64,000 bases of DNA from Chersky-299 sp963749535 (GTDB lineage: Bacteria > Actinomycetota > Thermoleophilia > RBG-16-64-13), in contig CAVVNF010000018.1 in assembly GCA_963749535.1 (NCBI GenBank), positions 124,001 through 188,000 on the forward strand, in the 5' to 3' direction. Below, in pieces: positions 39,701 to 47,844 of this stretch. Position 1 is the stretch's first letter; every line of letters begins with the position of its first letter. The notes under the pieces were generated by a model. That model did not search any database and was not told where the DNA came from. It worked only from the letters and a program-made list of their open reading frames with translations. Made by a program: the position numbers and the translations under genes.

Positions 39701-40416
39701 ATCCTTGAAGCAGAGCATCTCACAAAGTCCTATGGGGGCTTGAGAGTGGTCGACGACCTCAGCGTCTCCCTCCACAGGGGGAGGCGCTGGGGGTCGTCGG
39801 TCCCAACGGTGCCGGTAAGACCACCATGCTCAACCTTCTCACCGGGACCACCCATGCCGACGAGGGGCGCATCGTCTTTGCCGGGGCGGACATCACGCGC
39901 CGGCGTCCCTTTGAGCGCACTCACGCGGGCTTGGGCCGCACATATCAGATTCCTAAGCCTTTCGAGGGCATGACCGTATTCGAGAACGTGCTGGTAGGGG
40001 CTACCTACGGCAAGGGTCAGACCGAGAAGGCATCGTACGAGAGCTGCGCTGCTGCGCTGAACCGCACCGGGTTGCTCCCCCGGGCGAACGTGCTGGCGGG
40101 ATCTCTCACCCTCCTCGAGCGCAAACGCCTCGAGCTCGCCCGCGCTCTGGCGATCGAGCCTAAAGTCTTGCTCCTGGATGAGATCGCCGGCGGCCTTACC
40201 GAGCAGGAAGTCCGCCTGCTGATCGTGACCATCAAGAAGCTCCGTGACGAAGGCATCAGCATCATCTGGATCGAGCACATCGTTCACGCGCTTCTGGCCG
40301 TGGTCGATAGACTCATGGCCATCGACTTCGGACGCCTGATCGCGGAGGGCGACCCCAAGACGGTGATCAACAGTCCCCAGGTTAGGGACGTCTACATGGG
40401 GAACATGCGGGCGTGA
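39692..40416 (+). CDS. Branched-chain/amide ABC transporter ATPase, LivG type, one frameshift
   Basis: From GTG 39692: ILEAEHLTKSYGGLRVVDDL. A missing G in a G run near 39781 breaks the frame in front of Walker A, which then reads GVVGPNGAGKTTMLNLLTG. The signature region is LTLLERKRLELARALAIEPK, with LTLLE in place of LSGGQ, and Walker B is VLLLDEIAGG. The switch region is WIEHIVHALLAVVDR. LTLLERKRLE is typical of LivG-like ATPases. Joined length is about 241. The stop overlaps the LivF-like start. Confidence 0.88.
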
Positions 40417-41111
40417 GCCTCCTGGAACTCAATGATCTCTCCGCGGGATACGGTAGCTTCCAGGCTCTGTTCAACATCACGCTGTCTGTCGAGGAGGGGG
40501 AGACCCACGCAGTAATCGGCGCCAATGGCGCCGGCAAGTCCACTCTCCTGAGCACCATCTGCGGACTCCTGCGCACGCCGGCGGAGAAGGTGCTCTTCGA
40601 CGGTCAGCCGATAGGTCAGCTCCCTCCGCACAAGCGGGTCGGGCTGGGCATAAGCTACGTGCCCGAGGGCCGCTGGGTGTTCCCGAGCCTCACCGTGCAG
40701 GAGAACCTGCAAGTGGGGGCACACTCCAAGCGCAGCGGCGTATGGACGATGGACAAGGTATACGAGCTTTTCCCATTGCTCTCACGGCTGCGCCAGAGAC
40801 AGGCTTCCAGTCTCTCGGGTGGAGAGCAGCAGGCGCTCGCTATCGGACGGGGACTGATGGCCAATCCTCGGCTCCTGCTCCTCGACGAGGTTTCGCTCGG
40901 CCTCGCCCCGGTGGTTGTCGAGAAGATCTACCAAGCGGTCCCGGCGATCGTGGCCGCGGGGACTACGCTGATCCTGGTGGAGCAGGACGTGGGCCAGGCG
41001 ATGACCTTCGCCGATCGCATCACCTGCATGCTGGAGGGCCGTCAGGTCCTTGAGGGCCGTCCCAGCGAGATCACCCATGAAGAGATCTTTGCCGCTTATT
41101 TTGGAGTCTGA
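40413..41111 (+). CDS. Branched-chain/amide ABC transporter ATPase, LivF type
   Basis: 232 residues. Walker A is IGANGAGKSTLLSTICG, the LivF-specific segment is GLGISYVPEGRWVFPSLTVQENL, the signature is LSGGEQQALAIGRGLMANP, Walker B is LLLLDEVSLGLAP, and the switch is LVEQDVGQAMTFADR. Intact. It starts at GTG overlapping the previous stop and is followed after 3 bp by the LivH-like permease. Confidence 0.92.
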   Translation: MSLLELNDLSAGYGSFQALFNITLSVEEGETHAVIGANGAGKSTLLSTICGLLRTPAEKVLFDGQPIGQLPPHKRVGLGISYVPEGRWVFPSLTVQENLQVGAHSKRSGVWTMDKVYELFPLLSRLRQRQASSLSGGEQQALAIGRGLMANPRLLLLDEVSLGLAPVVVEKIYQAVPAIVAAGTTLILVEQDVGQAMTFADRITCMLEGRQVLEGRPSEITHEEIFAAYFGV

Positions 41112-41114
41112 TCA

Positions 41115-41981
41115 GTGGTCTGGGCCAACGACATAATCCAGGGCATACTTCTCGGCGGGCTTTACGCACTGTTCGCCGCGGGGCTTTCCCTTATCTTCGG
41201 CGTTATGCGACTCGTAAACCTCGCTCACGGCGACCTGAGCATCCTTGCCGCATACTTCGCTCTCATTATCGTCGGGCCTACGCACCTCAATCCGTTCCTG
41301 GCCATTCCCATGGTGATGGTCATCATGGCCATCCTCGGCTATCTCTTACAGCGGGGGCTTCTCAACAAGGCCATGGATGCAGGGCCTATGCCGGCCATCT
41401 TGGCGACGTTCGGAGTCGCCATCATCATCCAGAACCTGTTGCTGCAGGCATTCACGGCGAACAGTAAGGGTCTTGACGCCGGACGCATCGGCACCGCGGC
41501 AATCAAGGTGACGAATCAGATCACTATCGGCTGGTTTTCGCTCGTGACCCTGGTTACTTCGGTGATCGTCCTGCTAGCCCTCCAAAACTTCCTAGCCCGC
41601 ACACGCACGGGTCGCGCCTTCCGGGCTACCGCCGACCATCAGCGGGCGGCTCAATTGATGGGAATAGACAACCGGCATCTGTACGGCATGGCCATGGCCT
41701 TCGCACTGGCGATCGTGGCCATCGGTGGCGTCTTTCTCGGCATACGGACCACGTTCAGCCCAAGTGCCGGTCCACTTCTCCTGATTTTCGCGTACGAGGC
41801 GGTTATCATCGGTGGGCTCGGCTCCCTGTGGGGGACCCTCGTCGGCGGCATGCTCCTTGGGATCGCCCAGGTTCTGGGTGACCATATTCACCAGGGCTGG
41901 GGCATTCTGGCCGGACACCTCGTCTTCTTGGCCATCCTGGCCTTGCGTCCCCAAGGGCTCTTCGCGAAGCAGGTGCAGTGA
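41115..41981 (+). CDS. Branched-chain/amide ABC transporter permease, LivH type
   Basis: 288 residues and about eight membrane helices. The opening ILLGGLYALFAAGLSLIFGV, the segment MRLVNLAHGDLSILAAY and the cytosolic coupling loop ARTRTGRAFRATADHQRAAQ are characteristic of LivH/UrtB proteins. It is intact and ends in the usual GLFAKQVQ. The stop overlaps the ATG of the LivM-like gene (TGATG). Confidence 0.92.
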   Translation: MVWANDIIQGILLGGLYALFAAGLSLIFGVMRLVNLAHGDLSILAAYFALIIVGPTHLNPFLAIPMVMVIMAILGYLLQRGLLNKAMDAGPMPAILATFGVAIIIQNLLLQAFTANSKGLDAGRIGTAAIKVTNQITIGWFSLVTLVTSVIVLLALQNFLARTRTGRAFRATADHQRAAQLMGIDNRHLYGMAMAFALAIVAIGGVFLGIRTTFSPSAGPLLLIFAYEAVIIGGLGSLWGTLVGGMLLGIAQVLGDHIHQGWGILAGHLVFLAILALRPQGLFAKQVQ

Positions 41982-43105
41982 TGGCGACTCCTTTGCGAGT
42001 GGAGCGATACACCAAGGCAAGCCGCATCGCGCTACCGTTGGCGGGAGTCGTTATCGTGGCTGCCGCGACCGTGCCCTGTCTGGGGAGGCTCCAACCTTAT
42101 GAAGACTGGGGTGACGCTGCTCACCCTCATCGCTCTCGCCCAGATGTGGAACCTGCTTGCCGGGTACGCCGGGTTGGTCTCCGTGGGCCAGCAGGCCTTT
42201 GTGGGCGCCGGCGCGTATGCGCTATGGGTCTTCGCCGATAAGTTCCACATCCAACCCTTCGTCTGCGTTCTGATAGCCGGGCTTGTCACGGCCATCATCG
42301 CCGTACCCGTCGCCGCTCTGGCCTTCCGACTGCGAGGAGGCTATTTTGCAGTGGGTACCTGGGTGATCGCAGAAGTGTTCCGTTTGCTGGTGACGCAGAT
42401 CGCGATTCCTTGGCGGGGGCGCAGGCGTGACCATCGATAGCGTCACGCGGATGAACCGGGCCACTCGCGAGGCGGCGGTCTACTGGCTGGCGCTGGGCGT
42501 GGCGGTTGCGACCATCGCGTTGGTTTATTGGCTTCTCCGCTCGCGGCGAGGCCTTGCACTCACCGCTATCCGGGATGACGAGACCGGTGCTGAGGGTCTC
42601 GGCGTGAACGTCTGGCGCTCGAAGCTCTGGGTGTTCATCATCGCCGCTTTCGGTACTGGGATCACCGGGGTCCGTCATCTACTTGAACCTTCTGCGCATT
42701 CAGCCTGAAGCGGCCTTCGGCTTGAACTACAGCGCCCTCATGATCTTCGCTGTCGTCATCGGAGGGCTGGGTACTATCGAAGGGCCTATTCTCGGGGCGG
42801 TGATCTTCTTCGTGCTCCAGCAGTTCCTGTCGAACTATGGTTCCTGGTATCTCATCTTGATCGGGGCGATTGCTGCACTTGTGGTGATCTGGGCGCCGCG
42901 GGGCCTTTGGGGCTCGATCATCAAGCGTTGGCCCATGGATCTCTCCCCGGTTCGGAGGCGGCTGTGCCTGGAGACGGTGTGCTTTCCCGAGGAGCAAGCC
43001 CCTCCTCCTCCGCCCGAACGGATCAGCGACACGATGCTGGATACAGGCGCGGTCAACCCGGTCGCGCCAGCGGCACCGAACAATGGAGATTCTGCGCCGG
43101 TCTGA
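41981..43105 (+). CDS. Branched-chain/amide ABC transporter permease, LivM type, three frameshifts
   Basis: The first part (MATPLRVERYTKASRIALPL) shifts near 42095 to LLTLIALAQMWNLLAGYAGL and SVGQQAFVGAGAYALWVF, the LivM hallmark. It shifts again near 42415 (gcgggggcgc) to TREAAVYWLALGVAVATIAL and LRSRRGLALTAIRDDETGAE, and near 42670 to VIYLNLLRIQPEAAFGLNYS and GPILGAVIFFVLQQFL. The family part ends at WAPRGLWG. The last 60 residues are an unusual Pro-rich tail. About 370 residues joined. Confidence 0.85.
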
Positions 43106-43781
43106 CGAAAACGGCTTGGCCCTTGGGGCGTGAGGCCCGGCGCGCGTTGAGACGCATTCACATCGGGAATTCCCCGGGAATTCCGGCGAGATTCTGAGGC
43201 TTTCTCTCAGGGCCGATCCAGATCAGATCCTGTCGCGCGCAGCAGACAGTTTTCCCTGGTCTGCTTGGGCATCGGCGACTCTGGCTCACCCTTCGCCGTT
43301 ATTCAGATGGCTCCACGTCTGTGATTGCTTGCGACCATCTCCCGACAGAATGAGCGGCTTGGGCGAGGGAACTAATTGCACGCTAGACGCGGTTCTTGCA
43401 CTTTCCGGCGGCGTTCCGCACAGAAATGTTTGCATTTTGGTTCTGATTCTGGTAGTTGATTTAGTCACTTGTACCAGTACAAGGTCAGCAAGATGGCGAT
43501 GCCTCGATGGGGAGGCTCGGGACCACGCAGAACGGTGGAAATCTCTGGCTTTGGATGAGCAAGCGCTCGGTTTGTCTTGTAGCACAACCGCCGGTCGGGA
43601 GTGAGAAGGGTGGCGAGTGATCACTCCCGCGAATGGGCTCTGGGCTTGTGAATGGGAAGTCTTTGCAAGGCCAAGCAGCGGCGAACGCTTAGAAGACTGG
43701 GGCATGTTTGATCCGGCGCCGCCGGATAGCCGGTCTCATTGCCGGCGCGGTCAAGGTTTTCGAGGAGAGGGAGAGGGCAGG
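43106..43781. other. Intergenic region with palindromes, no recognised gene
   Basis: About 680 bp of lower-GC sequence between the transporter operon and the surface-protein cluster. I see a doubled CGGGAATTCC (43164-43173 and 43175-43184), a 7-bp inverted repeat AGCAGAC/GTCTGCT (43241-43265) and the palindrome at 43468. Reading frames here have no family features. It probably holds the transporter terminator and the promoter of the lipoprotein gene. Confidence 0.5.
43468..43483. promoter_or_regulatory. Operator-like palindrome CTTGTAC-CA-GTACAAG
   Basis: Two perfect 7-bp arms around 2 bp, about 300 bp upstream of the lipoprotein gene. The form resembles known HutC-subfamily GntR operators (CTTGT...ACAAG). 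The GntR/HutC protein encoded at 36232 is a candidate ligand, but no second copy was found at its own promoter. Confidence 0.4.
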
Positions 43782-44721
43782 ATGGGACCCGGCGTTTTCG
43801 CCAGGCGCGTTCCGAACAGCGCGGCGGTTCTTACGGCCGTAGCGTTGATGCTCAGCGTTGCGGGCATCGGTTGCGGCTCTGCTGGCACGAGCACTCCGAC
43901 TTCCGGAGATCTCTCGACGACCATAGCGTCCGCCTCAGCCACCAGCAGTTCCGTGGCGGCTGCGACCACTATCCGGACGAACCCGTTCACAGCAATCAAG
44001 GCCACATCGTCCACGACACCCGACGGCGCGGGTAGCAACGCCTCGTCGACAACCTCTCAATCGACCACGACCAGTGGCGCTTCAGATACCACCGCCCTCG
44101 CCACGACGGTCACTTCAGCTACGACTACCACGACGACCGCGACGGCAATGGCGACTACCACAACGGCCAAGGCCACCACGACCACGGCCAAGGCCACCAC
44201 GACCACGGCCAAGGCCACCACGACCACGGCGAAGGCCACCACGACCACCGTCGGCGTGGTGGTCCTGCAGGTCACCGGGTCCTCTGGGACCAAGTCCTTC
44301 ACCATGGCCCAACTCAAGAGCATGACTGCGGTGCAGGGCTACGGAGGTTTCAAGAACAAGCTGGGCACGATCACGGCTCCGTCTCTGCTTGAAGGGGGTC
44401 TCCGTGCCGACCCTTCTGGCCACCGTCGGGGGAATGCCCTCGGGGCGGAACCTCCTCGTGACCGCCTCGGACGGGTACACGATGACCTTCTCCTACGGCC
44501 AAGTGGAGGACGGTGATTTCACCATGTTCGACCCGTCCACCGGCGATGAGATCACGCACATATCGGGGTCGCTGCAAATGATCGTCGCCTACTCGAAGAA
44601 CGGCATCGACTTAGGCGCCGACGAGGGCCCACTCCGGTTGGCCCTGGTGAGCCCGCAAAGTGACCAGCTCACTCCAAGCGCTTCCTGGGTGAAATATGTG
44701 ACAAAGATCGAGCTGGAGTGA
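43782..44721 (+). CDS. Lipoprotein with Thr-rich linker and molybdopterin-fold-like domain, one frameshift
   Basis: ATG 43782 follows gagaggg. The signal ends in a lipobox (SVAGIGCGSAG). A linker of about 120 residues is mostly Thr, Ala and Ser, including four AKATTTT repeats. From about residue 160 the domain reads VVVLQVTGSSGTKSFTMAQL and AVQGYGGFKN. An extra G in a G run near 44397 breaks the frame, after which VSVPTLLATVGGMPSGRN and GPLRLALVSPQ continue. This domain recurs in the next two genes and resembles the SUOX-type molybdopterin domain, but the cofactor Cys is not seen. Probably a surface binding protein. Confidence 0.75.
44162..44252 (+). repeat. Tandem 21-bp repeats coding AKATTTT
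   Basis: Four consecutive near-exact copies of a 21-base unit (ggccaaggccaccacgaccac) encode the Thr-rich linker of the lipoprotein. One copy has gcg for gcc. Such tracts vary in length by slippage. Confidence 0.8.
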
Positions 44722-44838
44722 CAAGGCCCACCCGCGACAGCGATGATTTCGAGGCAATAGAGGCAATATCCAGTCCCGCCCATCGACCAGAATTACGACC
44801 CTGATCAGCGAGAGACAAAGAGCACGGAGGTTACCGCA

Positions 44839-47800
44839 ATGATGTCCCATCGGCCGATACACAGATCACTCACCGGTCTTCTCACGGCCTTCGTGGTCTT
44901 CTTGCTGGCGGTCGCGTTCTTGGCCGCGGGCTTGGTCGTCTCTCCCTCCACGGTACTCGCCGCGGACCGTTGGACCGACATCACCGACGCCCAGTGGATC
45001 CAGACCTATGGAATCACCGCTGCCCAGGCCGCCCAAGTCGCGGCGGGCTTCGAGGACGGGAGCTTCCATCCGTCGCAGCCGGTGACCCGCGGCCAGCTCG
45101 CCAAGATGGCGGTCGCTGGGCTGGGACTGGCTACTGCCGATCCCGCCACCCCTTCCTTTAGCGACGTGGAGCCCGGCAGCACCTTCTACCCCTGGATCGA
45201 AGGTGGCCGCGCGGCTGGTCTGATCTCCGGCTATGACGACGGCACATTCCGCCCCTTCGCGCCCATGTCCCGCCAGCAGTGCAACTCTTTGCTGGGCCTT
45301 TATCTCTAGGCTGCGGAGATCAGCAGCCGGGGAGGGATCCAAGACTCGGGTGAATCCTACGCGACACTGGCCCTCTGGTTTGCGGCCGATGGCGAGGAAT
45401 GTTTGGAGCCCTTCAGCGATTCGGACGGTCTGCTTGCCGTCCACTGCCCCCCCACCGCATACCTCTTGTATAGGGGGATCGTCACCGGTGCCTCCGCGGG
45501 AGTCTCCCGGCTTCTCCAGCCAACGAATTCAGTCACCCGCGCTCAGGCCGTGGTTATGGTCGCGCGAGCCGCCGTGGCGGTAAAGCAGTTCTCCGGTGCA
45601 GCGATCAGTTCCCTCAACCCTGCGACCGGTCCTTTGGCCGGTGGTAATCAAGTAGTGATCACCGGCACCGGGTTCGTCGGAGTCACCGCGGTCAAGTTCG
45701 GCTCAAGCGACTCCACCAGCTTCACGGTGAACTCCTCCACCAAGATCACCGCCACCGTTCCAGTCCATGCGGCTGGCCCCGTGGACGTCACCGTCGCCAC
45801 CGCCAGGGGCACCTCGGCCACCTCGAGCCTTGATCAGTACACCTACGTCGCAACTCCCACGGTGACCGCTCTTAGCCCCACCTCCGGTCCTACCGCGGGT
45901 GGTACCACCATCACCATCACTGGTACCAACTTGAGCGGGGCTAGCGCGGTCAGATTCGGCACCACTAATGCCGCGGGCTTCGCGGTGAAATCCTCCACCC
46001 AGATCACCGCTACCGCCCCGGCCCATGCTGCCGGTGCGGTTGATGTCACCGTCGCCACCGCCGGGGGCACCAGCGCCTCTCTTAGCGCCGACCAGTTCAC
46101 TTATGTGCCGCCGCCCACATTGACCGCTCTTAGCCCCACGAGCGGCCCCGCCGCCGGGGGCACCACAGTAGTGATCCTTGGTGATGGCTTTGCCGGCGCC
46201 ACTTCCGTCAAGTTTGGTTCGACCGACGCCAAGTCCTTCAAGGTCTATGCAGATACTTGGATCACAGCGGTCGCTCCCGCCGGCACAGGTGCTGTCGAAC
46301 GTCACGGTGACCGGGCCCTGGGGTACCAGTCTGACCAGCGGGGCCGACAGATACGCGTATGTTGAGATCGGCCCCGCCAGCCAGATCGCCCTCAACGCCG
46401 GCGACAATCAATCGGCCTCAGCGGGCACGGCGGTAAGCATCGCGCCGAGCGTCATCGTCACCGACGCCCACGCTAACCCCGTCTCCGGGGTGAGCGTGAC
46501 CTTCGCCGTGGGTACGGGCGGCGGCTCAGTAACGGGTGGCTCGGCCACCACCAACGCCGCGGGCATCGCCACGGTGGGCAGCTGGACACTGGGTGCCACC
46601 GCCGGTCCCAACACCTTGACGGCAACGAGCACCGGCCTCAGCGGTTCCCCGGTGACCTTCAACGCCACCGGCAACAACGGCCTGCTCCTGGTCAAGTACA
46701 ACGGCACGCCCGTCAGGGCCTACAGCCTCGCTGAGCTCCAGGCGCTGCCGTCGTTTGCCGGCAACGCCGGATTCCGCAAGAGCACCGGGACCATCGTCGG
46801 CCCCGATGCGATGACCGGCGTGAAGGTCACCGACATCGTGGCGAATGCGCTCGGCACGCCGCTGACGGCGAGCGAGTCGGTCCTCCTGGCCGAGACCAGC
46901 CCCTACTATGGCAAGACCTTCTCATACGACCGGCTGGTCAACTTTACGGGCTTCACGATGTACAGCGCGACGTCTCCTTACCCCACGGTTCCGATCTCCA
47001 ACCTCACGGGACCGCTGGCCGCAGTGCTGATCTACAGCGACCCGGCGGGGAACGTCATGTCGACCGCCGCTGGCCCGCTGCGCTTTATCATCGCCGATGC
47101 CACGTCCGAGAATGTGGTGATGTCGCCGAGCAGCGACAGCGCCTCTAACATAGACCAGCTCAACGTGATCGGCCCAGGCGCCGCCAGCCAGATCGCCCTC
47201 AACGCCGGCAACAATCAATCGGCTACAGCGGGCACGGCGGTAAGCATCGCGCCGAGCGTCATCGTCAAGGACACCGACGGTAACCCCGTCTCCGGGGTGA
47301 GCGTGACCTTCGCCGTGGGTACGGGCGGCGGCTCGGTAACGGGTGGCTCGGCCACCACCAACGCCGCGGGCATCGCCACGGTGGGCAGCTGGACACTGGG
47401 TGCCACCGCCGGTCCCAACACCTTGACGGCAACGAGCACCGGCCTCAGCGGTTCCCCGGTGACCTTCAACGCCACCGGCACCGTCGGCCCCGCCAGCCAG
47501 ATCGCCCTCAACGCCGGCGACAATCAATCGGCCTCAGCGGGCACGGCGGTAAGCATCGCGCCGAGCGTCATCGTCACCGACGCCCACGCTAACCCCGTCT
47601 CCGGGGTGAGCGTGACCTTCGCCGTGGGTACGGGCGGCGGCTCAGTAACGGGTGGCTCGGCCACCACCAACGCCGCGGGCATCGCCACGGTGGGCAGCTG
47701 GACACTGGGTGCCACCGCCGGTCCCAACACCTTGACGGCAACGAGCACCGGCCTCAGCGGTTCCCCGGTGACCTTCAACGCCACCGGCAACAACGGCTGA
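44839..47800 (+). CDS. SLH/TIG/Big_1 surface protein with internal molybdopterin-fold-like domain, two frameshifts
   Basis: ATG 44839 follows cggagg. Signal peptide: FVVFLLAVAFLAAGLVVSPS. SLH repeats: QVAAGFEDGSFHPSQPVTRG, LISGYDDGTFRPFAPMSRQQ, and after a shift near 45305 GIVTGASAGVSRLLQPTNSV. Three TIG/IPT domains follow (VTALSPTSGPTAGGTTITIT). A shift near 46290 leads to one Big_1-like Ig domain, then the molybdopterin-fold-like domain (LLLVKYNGTPVRAYSLAELQ ... GPLRFIIAD), then two more Big_1 domains. About 980 residues joined. It is wall-anchored by SLH, with Ig-like stalks presenting the shared domain. It lies between two genes that share that domain. Confidence 0.82.
46368..46681 (+). 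repeat. Big_1-coding 314-bp repeat, copy A
   Basis: This segment appears identical base for base to 47484-47797 and very similar to the copy between them (about 47187-47480, which differs at a few codons such as ANNQSATAG and KDTDGN). Each copy codes one Ig-like Big_1 domain. Confidence 0.85.
47484..47797 (+). repeat. Big_1-coding 314-bp repeat, copy B
   Basis: Direct repeat of 46368-46681 at a distance of 1116 bp, ending just before the stop codon of the same gene. The identity at silent sites points to recent duplication or gene conversion. Confidence 0.85.
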
Positions 47801-47844
47801 TCTCTATTCAGCGAGCATGTGGACACACAGGAAGGGAGCCTTGA

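Noticed and set aside
43329..43604. Possible 91-residue protein in the gap before the lipoprotein
   Set aside because: No ribosome site and no recognisable domain; composition looks like translated intergenic DNA.
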